In this document: positions 24,725-32,990 of the stretch, in pieces | Layout of the letters: each line of letters begins with the position of its first letter | Position numbering within the stretch: the first letter of the stretch is position 1 | From: Sphingomonas sp. R-74633 | Lineage (GTDB): Bacteria; Pseudomonadota; Alphaproteobacteria; Sphingomonadales; Sphingomonadaceae | Reading direction: 5' to 3' | Length of the DNA: 64,000 bases | NCBI RefSeq assembly: GCF_013416555.1 | Contig: NZ_JACCFG010000005.1 | Span: forward strand, 1 to 64,000 | Program-made: the position numbers and the translations under genes | The notes under the pieces: generated by a model | The model's database searches: none | What the model saw: the letters and a program-made list of their open reading frames with translations, nothing else | What the model was told of the DNA's origin: nothing

Positions 24725-24935
24725 ACACCTCAGCAAGGCGGCCTCGGGGCGGAATTCCGGGCCGCCGCGCTCGCTTCAGCGGGCAGGCTGGCGCCGGACA
24801 AGGCCGCTTCCGTTGGCGGCCCCCGGCCCCTGATGCGGACGCATCCGCTTGCCGCGAGCGCCTCCGCGGAAGAGGTGGCCCGGCAACTCCGACAAGCCCT
24901 TCGAAACCCAACGCAACGTGGTTTTGGAGGCGAGA

Positions 24936-25871
24936 ATGTCGGACATTCCGAAGACTTACGTAAACACCTACGCCAGCAACATGCGCATGGCGCTGAACCA
25001 GCAGGACAGCAAGCTGGCCTCGGTGGCGATGCGTCAGCCCGGCAAGGGTGAGCTGCAGCAGCTCGACAACATCATCGGCAACGGCACGGTGAAGAAGTCG
25101 AACAACCGCAACGACACCGTGAACGTCGATCCGCCGACGCACGACAAGATCTGGGTGCCGGCGCCCGGCATCACCTATGACGCCGACATCGTCGCCACGC
25201 TCGACAAGGTGAAGTCGGGCATCGACCTGCAGGGCGGCTATGTCATGAAGCATGCGGGCACGATCCGCCGCGGCTATGATGGCATCTTCCTGGGTGGCGA
25301 CGACGGCACCACCGGCTTCTACGGCAACATGTACCAGGGCAAGACGGGCGGCACCGCCGTTCCCTTCGCCAACGGCAACATCGTGCCGGCGGCGACGGGC
25401 GCGAGCTCGGCGACGGGCATGAACCTGGCGAAGCTGCTCGAGGCACGCACGATCCTTGTCGGCGGCTATGCGGCCGAGCAGGACGAGCAGTGGTTCCTGG
25501 GTGTCACCTCGGACGAGGTGAAGGACCTTTTCAACCAGGTCGACCTGACCAGCAGCGATTTCGAGAAGACGTACAAGCCGCGCGTCTCGGCGGACGGCAA
25601 GCGGCTGCTCGGCGCCTGCGGCTTCGACTTCATCGAGATCGAGCTCGATAACCCGCTGCTGCCCAATTACGACCTGACCCGGGACGGCTCGAACTACCAG
25701 AAGAACCCCTTCTGGACGAAGAGCGGCATGGCGATGGTCGACTGGCTGGAGCTGACGTCGACGATCGACCGGTTGCCGCAGAACTTCAACAACATCCAAA
25801 TCCTCAGCCAGTTCATGGCCAACGCCTCGCGCACCGACAATGCACGGTGCGGGATCATCCTGAACGCCTGA
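24936..25871 (+). CDS. major capsid protein
   Basis: 311 aa from the ATG at 24936, preceded by a TTGGAGG ribosome site. The sequence (PKTYVNTYASNMRMALNQQ, DTVNVDPPTHDKIWVPAPG, a central glycine-rich loop) fits the phage capsid family seen with PF12236-type portals. It should adopt the HK97 fold and build the icosahedral shell. It has its own 250-nt leader and a stable hairpin after the stop, both common for very highly expressed capsid genes. Confidence 0.85.
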   Translation: MSDIPKTYVNTYASNMRMALNQQDSKLASVAMRQPGKGELQQLDNIIGNGTVKKSNNRNDTVNVDPPTHDKIWVPAPGITYDADIVATLDKVKSGIDLQGGYVMKHAGTIRRGYDGIFLGGDDGTTGFYGNMYQGKTGGTAVPFANGNIVPAATGASSATGMNLAKLLEARTILVGGYAAEQDEQWFLGVTSDEVKDLFNQVDLTSSDFEKTYKPRVSADGKRLLGACGFDFIEIELDNPLLPNYDLTRDGSNYQKNPFWTKSGMAMVDWLELTSTIDRLPQNFNNIQILSQFMANASRTDNARCGIILNA

Positions 25872-25882
25872 CCGCACCTAGA

Positions 25883-25906
25883 GCGGCGGAGCTTCGGCTC
25901 CGCCGC
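25883..25906 (+). promoter_or_regulatory. 10-bp hairpin with TTCG tetraloop after capsid gene
   Basis: GCGGCGGAGC (25883-25892), loop TTCG, GCTCCGCCGC (25897-25906). A UUCG-capped stem is exceptionally stable in RNA. There is no U-tract, so it more likely protects or processes the capsid mRNA, or attenuates readthrough, than terminates fully. Confidence 0.7.
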
Positions 25907-25950
25907 GACATGATGCGGCCATTGCGCCTGCACCCTGAAGGAGACGTGCA

Positions 25951-26400
25951 ATGACGACTTTCTTTGCTGCGCAGCTCGACGACGTAGCCGACGGCACCAT
26001 CCCGGCGATCCCGGGCGATGTGGCGTTCCTCGGCGGCAAGGTTCACGCGCTGATCAACTATATCGACCTGGGCGCGAATGCCGTCGCGGTCGCCGACGTG
26101 ATCGTTTGGGGTGAGCTGCCCAAGGGCGCGGTGCCGATCGTCGGCCTGCTCGTTACCAATCGCTCGCTCGGCTCCTCGACGATCGATGTCGGCTATCAGG
26201 GATCGGCCGCCGCGCTCCGCGCCGCCGGCACCTTCACCGCGACCGACACGCCGACGCTGTTCGGAAAGGCGGCCAACATCGCGACCGCGCTGACCGCCAA
26301 GAAGCGGCTTCAGTCCGTGGTCGCGGCGGCGAACATGCCGAACAACTCGGGCGACCGGCTGGTCTGCGTCCAGTTCTACACCATGGCCTACGGCAACTGA
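25951..26400 (+). CDS. putative head decoration/structural protein
   Basis: 149 aa after a GAAGGAGACG ribosome site. Beta-rich and low in charge (GDVAFLGGKVHALINYIDLG, then ADVIVWGELPKGAVPIVGLL). It directly follows the capsid gene, where decoration or minor capsid proteins are usual. No firm family match. Confidence 0.65.
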   Translation: MTTFFAAQLDDVADGTIPAIPGDVAFLGGKVHALINYIDLGANAVAVADVIVWGELPKGAVPIVGLLVTNRSLGSSTIDVGYQGSAAALRAAGTFTATDTPTLFGKAANIATALTAKKRLQSVVAAANMPNNSGDRLVCVQFYTMAYGN

Positions 26401-26503
26401 GAAGGGGGCGTTCGCGGCGGGCTCCTTCCAGCGCCCGGTGCGGACCGGCCCGGGGCGGCGGCCTTGCCCGCTGCCGCCCCGGTTCTGAACCGGAGGGGAT
26501 GAC

Positions 26504-26917
26504 ATGACTTTGGTGCCCGTTGCCGCCACCGCCGCCCACCTCGTCGTGCTTGCGACGGGTAATCCGGGTGAAGTCCCCGTGCCGATCGGCGCCGACGGGG
26601 CGCTGCCCGTACGCACGGCGGGAGGCGCGGCCATCGCCGTCGAGCCCGAAAGCGCGCCCTGGCAGCTCGGCGCGGACGGCGGCGCGGACGGCGACTGGCT
26701 GGGTGCGCTGCTGATCGTGCCGCTGACGACTTCGCCGGGCCTGGTCTCGATCTCGGACGGCGGCGGCGACGCGATCCCGATCTTCGCCGGCGGCGCGAAC
26801 AGCGTTGGCAACCTGCTTCCGGTCCATGTGCCGCTGGGGATGACCAGTGCCGCGGGCGGCTGGGAGGTCACCACCGGCGCGAACGTGAACATCGTGGCCA
26901 TCGGCAATTTCACCTGA
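26504..26917 (+). CDS. hypothetical structural protein
   Basis: 137 aa with ribosome site CGGAGGGG. Hydrophobic, Gly/Ala-rich beta sequence (HLVVLATGNPGEVPVPIGAD) with very few lysines. Located in the head-tail module between the decoration-like and tail tubular genes. Likely virion protein; no family recognised. The 103 bp before it contain a GGGGCGGC/GCCGCCCC inverted repeat. Confidence 0.6.
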   Translation: MTLVPVAATAAHLVVLATGNPGEVPVPIGADGALPVRTAGGAAIAVEPESAPWQLGADGGADGDWLGALLIVPLTTSPGLVSISDGGGDAIPIFAGGANSVGNLLPVHVPLGMTSAAGGWEVTTGANVNIVAIGNFT

Positions 26918-26938
26918 TCGAGCGAAGGGAGACCAGTC

Positions 26939-27136
26939 ATGGCGACGCAGTGGAAACTCACCATTCACCAGGGGCAGACCAGCGAACAGGTGGTCCAGGC
27001 CAGCGGCACGACGATCAGTGGCGGCAACGGTATCGAGGTCAATATCGACCAGAACGGGATGACGCAGCGCGAATGCGTCAACGCGCTCGGCGAGATCATC
27101 AAGAAGATCCTCGAAAGCCCGTACCCGGCAGCCTGA
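26939..27136 (+). CDS. small hypothetical protein
   Basis: 65 aa (MATQWKLTIHQGQTSEQVVQ...). A beta-strand N-terminus is followed by an amphipathic helix (NALGEIIKKILESPY). Between structural genes; preceded by GAAGGGAGACC. Function unknown. Confidence 0.6.
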   Translation: MATQWKLTIHQGQTSEQVVQASGTTISGGNGIEVNIDQNGMTQRECVNALGEIIKKILESPYPAA

Positions 27137-27156
27137 ACCCCTGAGGAGCGGCGCCC

Positions 27157-27807
27157 GTGGCCGAGATCGACATCACGCTGGCCAACATGGCCCTGCAGAA
27201 GATCGGCGCCACCGACACGGTGTCCGATCCCGCGCAGGAGAGCGAGGCTGCGCGTTCGATCCGCAATGCCTGGGGCGAGGTGCGCCGCGCGACGATCCGC
27301 GGCACGCCGAAGGTAAAGCCCAAATGGAACTTCGCGCGGCGCTATTTCGAGCTCGCGGCGCGCGCGGCTGATCCGGCCTGGCCGGTGCCGCATGGCTGGT
27401 CCGCGCTCTATCCGCTGCCCGCCGAAAGCCTGCGTTTCCTCGAGATCGCGACGCCGCATTCGGCGCGGGACCGGTTCGACCTGATCATGGGGCCGGCGGG
27501 CGAGGAGCTGGCGGTGTGTACGGCGGGCGTGCTGGGCATCTGGTGCCTGGTCGACGTGACGGATCCGGCGCGCTGGGACGCGATCTTCCGAAACGCCTTC
27601 GCTGCGCGGCTGGGCTTCCAGATCGCGGATCGCATCACCGGCGATCGCGGGCGCAAGCAAGATTGCTGGGCCGAGTTCATGGCGGAGATCACCGGAGCGG
27701 CCGGCGCGGACGGCGCAGAGGGCGCACCGATCGAGCCGCAGGAAAGCGACTGGGTGCTGGCACGCTACGGTTGTTTCGGCTCCGATGACTGGGGGCGCCC
27801 GGTATGA
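27157..27807 (+). CDS. tail tubular protein A (gp11-like)
   Basis: 216 aa from a GTG with ribosome site GAGGAGCGG. ITLANMALQKIGA followed by ARSIRNAWGEVRRATIR and WNFARRYFEL matches podovirus tail tubular protein A, which forms the 12-mer adaptor ring below the portal. The stop overlaps the next ATG by 4 bp, coupling it to its tail partner. Confidence 0.85.
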   Translation: MAEIDITLANMALQKIGATDTVSDPAQESEAARSIRNAWGEVRRATIRGTPKVKPKWNFARRYFELAARAADPAWPVPHGWSALYPLPAESLRFLEIATPHSARDRFDLIMGPAGEELAVCTAGVLGIWCLVDVTDPARWDAIFRNAFAARLGFQIADRITGDRGRKQDCWAEFMAEITGAAGADGAEGAPIEPQESDWVLARYGCFGSDDWGRPV

Positions 27808-30056
27808 GCGCTGCCGCCACGCCCATGGTGACCAGCTGGAACGGCGGCGAGCTTTCCCCGCTGATGGTGGGGCGCACCGATACCGCGATCTACGCGATCG
27901 GCGCCGAGGCGATCGAGAACTTCTTTCCGATCGTCGAGGGTCCGCTGGTCAAGTGCCCGGGCTTCAAGCGCATCCGCGCCGCGGCGCTGAGCTCCAGCTG
28001 GCTGATCCGCTTTGTGTTCAACACGACGCAGGCCTATGTGCTCGAGTGCCTGGACCAGAAGCTGCGTTTCTATACCAATGGCGGCCGGATCGAGACCGAT
28101 GTGGACACGCCCTATGAAGTGGCGGCGCCCTATTCCGCGGCGGAATGGCCGCGCGTTTCGACACAGCAGAGCTATGACGTGCTGTACATGGCGCATGGCG
28201 CGCATCCGCCAGGCGAGTTACGCCGCAGCGATGCGGACACGTTCGCCTATGATCCGCTCGAGCTGAAGAACGGGCCGTTCAAGGACGGCAACAGCGATGA
28301 AGGCGTCACGATCGGCGTCTCCGGCACGCTGACGGTGGGCGGCGACGTGACGCTGACCGCGTCCGGCGGTGACGTGTTCAAAGCCGGCCATGTCGGCGGG
28401 ATATTCCGCCTCGAGGCCAAGGACTTCAGCGACATCCCGGCATGGCAGCCGGGGATCGACGAACAGCATAGCGGCACCACGTATAAGCGCAGCGAAGGAC
28501 ATGTGTACCTCGCGGCCTCGAACGGCACCACCGGCCCGATCCAGCCCGTGCACACCGAAGGCACGATGTGGGACGGCGACAGCGGCCCGGGCAAGGACGT
28601 GAACGGCGACGGGCCATACGGCGTAAAATGGACCTATCTCTACGACAGCTTCGGCGTGGTGCAGATCACCGCGGTGACCGATGCGCAGACGGCCACCGCC
28701 ACCGTACTGCGCCGACTGCCGCAAAGCCTGACGACCGCACCGAGTTGGCGCTGGGCGCATGGCGCGTTCAGCACGGCGGAGGGCTGGCCCCAGCTCGTGT
28801 TCATCTGGGCGTCGCGCCTGTGCTTCTGGAAGGATTTCACGCTCTATCGCAGCGTCGTCGGCGATTATCGCAACTTCCAGCAATGGGTTTCGAATGATCG
28901 CCTGACCGACGACCTGGGCGACAGCTTCACGCTGGCGGCCAGCGATCCGCCGCTCTGGGTTGTGGTCGACGGCGATGTGCTGGTGGGCACGGCGAGCGCG
29001 ATCTATCCGATCGGGCGGATCAATGGCGGGCAGACGCTTTCGAGCGTGAACCTGGAAGTGAAGCGCCCGCTGCGCCGCGGCAGCCTGCCGGTGTGGCCGG
29101 CGCAGCCCGACACGCGCACGGTTTTCGTGGAACGCGGCGGGCGGATGCTGCGCGAGGCGTCGTACAATCTCGGTTCCGATCGCTACGAGGGATCGAACAT
29201 CTCGCGCTGGGCGCGGCATATCGGCAAGAGTGGCTTCGTGCAGCTGGGGCAGCAGGCGGTGCCCGAGGAATTGCTGTTCGGCGTGCGGGGCGACGGCCAG
29301 CTGGTGCTGCGCAGCTATGATCCCGAGCAGGAGATCAAGGGTTTTTCGCGTCGCGTGCCGGGCGGCGACGGCGCGGTGGTCTCCGCGGTGAGCGTTCCTA
29401 GTGAGGATGGCGGCCGGGACGAAATTTGGGCGCTGTGTGACTGGGGTGGTGCCCGTTCGGTACAGCAGATGCAGCAATGGTGGGTGACCGGCGAAAGCGC
29501 GATCGAGGATGCGTTTTTCGTGGACGACGGGTTGAGCGATAGCCTCGATGTGGCGAGCGCGACGGTGACCGGGTTGCAGCACCTCGCCGGGACCGAAGTT
29601 GCGATCCTGGCCGATGGTGCCGTTTGCCCGCGCCAGCTCGTGCCGCTGAGCGGGGTGATCACGCTGCCGTTCGCCGCGCGCAAGCGGACAGTGGGGCGGC
29701 CTTATACCGCCTATGTGCGCACTTTGCCGATCGAGGCGCGCGACCCGAGCGGCCAGACTGCCCAGGGGAAAAAGGCGCGCGTGGTAAATCTGATCCTGCG
29801 CCTGCTCGATACGATGCTGGTAAAGGCACGTGTGAAGGCCGAGGCGGTGGCGGCGGCTTATCGCGACGAACAGTTGCTCGATCGGCCCAATGCAGCGACC
29901 ATGGATGCGCCGCCTCCGCTCTACACCGGCGACACGGACGGCCGCGCGATCGGCGGCGACTGGGGCCGTGATGGGCGCTTCGCGGTGGTGAGCGACGATC
30001 CGGGGCCGTGTACAGTGATCGCTGGTATGCCGCGCTTCCTGGTGAGCGACCGGTGA
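27804..30056 (+). CDS. tail tubular protein B (gp12-like nozzle)
   Basis: 750 aa. The N-terminus (VTSWNGGELSPLMVGRTD, then AIENFFPIVEGPLVKCPGF) is characteristic of podovirus nozzle proteins. A long beta-rich body follows. It would form the hexameric tail tip through which DNA and ejection proteins pass. It lies directly after tail tubular A and before the internal virion genes. Confidence 0.88.
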   Translation: MSAAATPMVTSWNGGELSPLMVGRTDTAIYAIGAEAIENFFPIVEGPLVKCPGFKRIRAAALSSSWLIRFVFNTTQAYVLECLDQKLRFYTNGGRIETDVDTPYEVAAPYSAAEWPRVSTQQSYDVLYMAHGAHPPGELRRSDADTFAYDPLELKNGPFKDGNSDEGVTIGVSGTLTVGGDVTLTASGGDVFKAGHVGGIFRLEAKDFSDIPAWQPGIDEQHSGTTYKRSEGHVYLAASNGTTGPIQPVHTEGTMWDGDSGPGKDVNGDGPYGVKWTYLYDSFGVVQITAVTDAQTATATVLRRLPQSLTTAPSWRWAHGAFSTAEGWPQLVFIWASRLCFWKDFTLYRSVVGDYRNFQQWVSNDRLTDDLGDSFTLAASDPPLWVVVDGDVLVGTASAIYPIGRINGGQTLSSVNLEVKRPLRRGSLPVWPAQPDTRTVFVERGGRMLREASYNLGSDRYEGSNISRWARHIGKSGFVQLGQQAVPEELLFGVRGDGQLVLRSYDPEQEIKGFSRRVPGGDGAVVSAVSVPSEDGGRDEIWALCDWGGARSVQQMQQWWVTGESAIEDAFFVDDGLSDSLDVASATVTGLQHLAGTEVAILADGAVCPRQLVPLSGVITLPFAARKRTVGRPYTAYVRTLPIEARDPSGQTAQGKKARVVNLILRLLDTMLVKARVKAEAVAAAYRDEQLLDRPNAATMDAPPPLYTGDTDGRAIGGDWGRDGRFAVVSDDPGPCTVIAGMPRFLVSDR

Positions 30057-30514
30057 GCGTCGCCTTCTTCCCCTTTTCCGCGCGCGACGCGATGCGCATC
30101 CGGCTGCAGGAGAGCCAGCGGGTGGAGATGGGCATCGACAGCACCGCCGGGCTGACCATGGCACAGGCGCTGGATCTGGAGCAGGGCGCCGCCTGGACGG
30201 CGCGCGAGGTGCGGCAGGGTGCCGTCGGCCGGATCCTCTGTTGCGCCGGCTTTCGCGAGATTTTCACCGGTCGGCAGGGATTGGCCTGGGCGATGCTGGC
30301 CGACGGGCTATCGGCGACGCAGTTGCTGTCGGTCACCCGCTTTGCCCGCGCGCGCATCGCGGCGAGCCCGCTCCGGCGGATCGAATGCCTGACCGCCGAT
30401 CGCGCGCCCGAGCGGCAATGGGCCGAGCTGGTGGGCATGCGCTTCAACACGCTGCTGCATGCCTATGGCGCCGCGAGCGAGACGGTGTGCCTGTATGAAA
30501 GGGTGAAGGGCTGA
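30053..30514 (+). CDS. T7 gp13-like (DUF2833-type) virion protein
   Basis: 153 aa from a GTG overlapping the nozzle stop (GTGA). Length, position and pattern (RILCCAGFREIFTGRQGLAW ... RQWAELVGMRFNTLLHAYG) resemble the DUF2833/T7 gp13 family, which has an acetyltransferase-like fold and helps in virion assembly. No catalytic residues can be assigned. Confidence 0.65.
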   Translation: MSVAFFPFSARDAMRIRLQESQRVEMGIDSTAGLTMAQALDLEQGAAWTAREVRQGAVGRILCCAGFREIFTGRQGLAWAMLADGLSATQLLSVTRFARARIAASPLRRIECLTADRAPERQWAELVGMRFNTLLHAYGAASETVCLYERVKG

Positions 30515-30966
30515 TGCCGCTACCGCTGCTCCTTATCGCGGCCGGGATCAAGGCGGCCGGCAGCATCGCCCAGGGCAATGCCGCGCGCGCTTCGGGTGAT
30601 GCACGCAACCGCATGGCGCAGTGGGAAGCGCAGGGGATCGAGCGCGACGCCGCGGCGCAGGCCGCAGGCGTGCGCGACGAAGTGCGCCGCACCATGGGCA
30701 CGCAGATCGCGGCGCAGGGTGAAAGCGGCTTCGAACTCGGCACGGGCTCGGCGCTGGATGCGCTGATGTCGAGCCAGGTGGAGGGCATGCTCGATCAGAT
30801 GAACGTGCGCGCGCGCGGGCACGCCCAGGCCGATGCGCGGCGTTATCAGGGGCGTGTGGCGCGCATGGAGGGCATCGCGGGCCAGCGCGCGGGCTTCTAT
30901 GGCGCGGCATCGGCACTGGTGGGCGGGGCCTCCGATTACGCCAAATTTGCCGGGGCTGCCGGCTGA
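30514..30966 (+). CDS. internal virion protein B-like (gp14-like)
   Basis: 150 aa. The hydrophobic N-terminus (LLLIAAGIKAAGSIAQGNAA) followed by long Ala/Arg-rich helices fits T7 gp14, which is ejected first and forms a pore in the outer membrane. It lies in the conserved order between gp13-like and gp15-like genes. Confidence 0.75.
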   Translation: MPLPLLLIAAGIKAAGSIAQGNAARASGDARNRMAQWEAQGIERDAAAQAAGVRDEVRRTMGTQIAAQGESGFELGTGSALDALMSSQVEGMLDQMNVRARGHAQADARRYQGRVARMEGIAGQRAGFYGAASALVGGASDYAKFAGAAG

Positions 30967-32990
30967 TGGGCGTGGCTCCCCGCCCCTATCAGGCGCAGGT
31001 GGCTGCCGGCGGCACCACGGCGGATCTGGGCAGCATCTCGCCCGATGCATTCGGCGCCGGCGTCGGCCGCGCCGTGGAAGAGTTCGGCGGCGCGGTGGGC
31101 CGCTATGCCGAAGTGAAGATGGACGTGGCGCGCAATGAAGCCTGGTCCGACTGGTCGCTGAAATTCGAAGAAGCCAAGGCCAAGGCGCGCGACGACGCGC
31201 TGAACCGGCGCATGGGCGCCGGGGACACCGCGGACGCGGGCTGGGCCGGGCACGCCGATATGGTCGGCGGCGAGACCGACGCGCGGATGAACCAGCTGCT
31301 GGAGGGGCTGAAGGATCCCGTGCTGCGCAAGCAGGCGGGCCTGCGCGTCACCGAGTTCCGCAACGACCTGGTGGGGCAGGAGCGCACCTTTGAGGCGGGC
31401 AAGCGGCTGGCCAAGCTGGGCAGCGACACCAGGCAGATCGGGATGCTGGCGGCGCAGGGGGTGCTCAACAGCACCGCGATCAGCACCGACCTGCCCAAGG
31501 CGGTGGAGGATCTCGACAGTTATATCGGCAATCTCGACGTGGCGCCCGACATCAAGGAAGGGCTGCGCCGCGAGCTCGCGCCCGGCCTGCTCGATGCCGG
31601 CGTGCAGAACCGGATCAATGCCGGCGATCTCGATACCGCCGAGAAGATGGTCAAGGCGCCGGCCTTTGCCGAGCTGGGGCCGGATCGCTCGCAGGCGCTG
31701 CTGAACGAGATAGAGGTTGAACGCCGCCGGCGGGAGAGCGCGGCGCGCGCCGAGCAGGCGGCGGCGGTCTCGGCGGCGAAGGAAGGGCTGGCGACGCAGA
31801 AGGCGCTGCTCGATACCGGCGCCGGCACGCCCGCCGACTGGGAGAAGCTGGCGACGGGCTATGACGCGATCGGCGATACCAGCGCCGCAGTGGAGGCGCG
31901 CGCCAAGGGCGGCGAGATGACCGCGGTGCAGGGATCGCGCGATTACACCGTGCCGCAGATGCAGGCCGAGATCGCCCGGCTGGATGCCAAGGCCGCGAAG
32001 CCGGGCGGGCTGACGCCCGGCGAGGCGACGCTTCGCACCGGGCTGAATACGCAGCTGACGCAAAGCCAGGCGCGGCTGGGCCGGACGGGCGGCGCGCTCG
32101 AGCAATATCAATACGCCACGAGCAAGCCGATCCCGGGGATCGATTTCAACGACCCGGCGAGCCTGCGCCAGCGCGCGACCTATGCCGCCGCCGCGGCGCA
32201 GAAATATGGCCAGATGTCGGTTCAGCCGCTGCTCGACAGCGAGTTGCCCGGGCTGCGCCAGCTGACGGAGGGCGGGCCGGCGGACAAGATGCGCGCGCTG
32301 GAAGCGATCGCCGGCTTCGGTGATCCGCGCGCGGTGGAAGGTGCTGGGCGGCAGCTGGCGGGTGCGGGCGACGAAGGCGGGTTCCGGATCGCCGCGACGC
32401 GCATCCTGACGCCCGGCGGCCGGCAGGTGGCGCGCGATATCCTGCGCGGCGGCGATGCGCTGAAGGCCAACCCGTCACTGTTCAACGACAAGGAAGCGCG
32501 CGAGGCGTTCGCCGCCTATGGCCCGGCGCTGCAGGGCCTGGGCCCCGATTTCGCCGCCGACACCTATGTCGCCGCGCGCAACCTCTATGCCTCGCGCATG
32601 GCCGCCCAGGGGCTGACGGGATGGAGCCCGGGCGAGTTCCGCACCGCGATCGATGCCGCGCTGGGCGGCTATCACGAGGGCGCCTATTACAAGGGTGGCA
32701 GCTGGACGTTCAAGAACCAACGCGTGGTGATCCCGACGGGCTGGACGGCCGACGGCGTGTTCCGCCGGATCGCGCGGATGACCGGCGAGGATCTGGGCAA
32801 CGCCAAGGTGACCGGTGCTGGTCGCTGGCCCGACGGATCGCCGCTCTATACCGGGCAGCTGCGCGAGATGATCCCGGTCTTCATGGGCGGGACGCGCTAC
32901 GGCTTTCGCGATGCCCGCTCGGGCCGGCTGCTGCCTTCCGCCCAGGGCGGCCCGTTCATGCTCGACATGGCGAAGGTGCCCTGGCGATGA
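30966..32990 (+). CDS. internal virion protein C-like (gp15-like)
   Basis: 674 aa, almost wholly alpha-helical with coiled-coil stretches (for example VERRRRESAARAEQAAAVSA). It is the middle member of the ejection set; T7 gp15 builds a tube across the periplasm together with gp16. The stop overlaps the next ATG. The assignment is from order, size and helical content. Confidence 0.72.
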   Translation: MGVAPRPYQAQVAAGGTTADLGSISPDAFGAGVGRAVEEFGGAVGRYAEVKMDVARNEAWSDWSLKFEEAKAKARDDALNRRMGAGDTADAGWAGHADMVGGETDARMNQLLEGLKDPVLRKQAGLRVTEFRNDLVGQERTFEAGKRLAKLGSDTRQIGMLAAQGVLNSTAISTDLPKAVEDLDSYIGNLDVAPDIKEGLRRELAPGLLDAGVQNRINAGDLDTAEKMVKAPAFAELGPDRSQALLNEIEVERRRRESAARAEQAAAVSAAKEGLATQKALLDTGAGTPADWEKLATGYDAIGDTSAAVEARAKGGEMTAVQGSRDYTVPQMQAEIARLDAKAAKPGGLTPGEATLRTGLNTQLTQSQARLGRTGGALEQYQYATSKPIPGIDFNDPASLRQRATYAAAAAQKYGQMSVQPLLDSELPGLRQLTEGGPADKMRALEAIAGFGDPRAVEGAGRQLAGAGDEGGFRIAATRILTPGGRQVARDILRGGDALKANPSLFNDKEAREAFAAYGPALQGLGPDFAADTYVAARNLYASRMAAQGLTGWSPGEFRTAIDAALGGYHEGAYYKGGSWTFKNQRVVIPTGWTADGVFRRIARMTGEDLGNAKVTGAGRWPDGSPLYTGQLREMIPVFMGGTRYGFRDARSGRLLPSAQGGPFMLDMAKVPWR

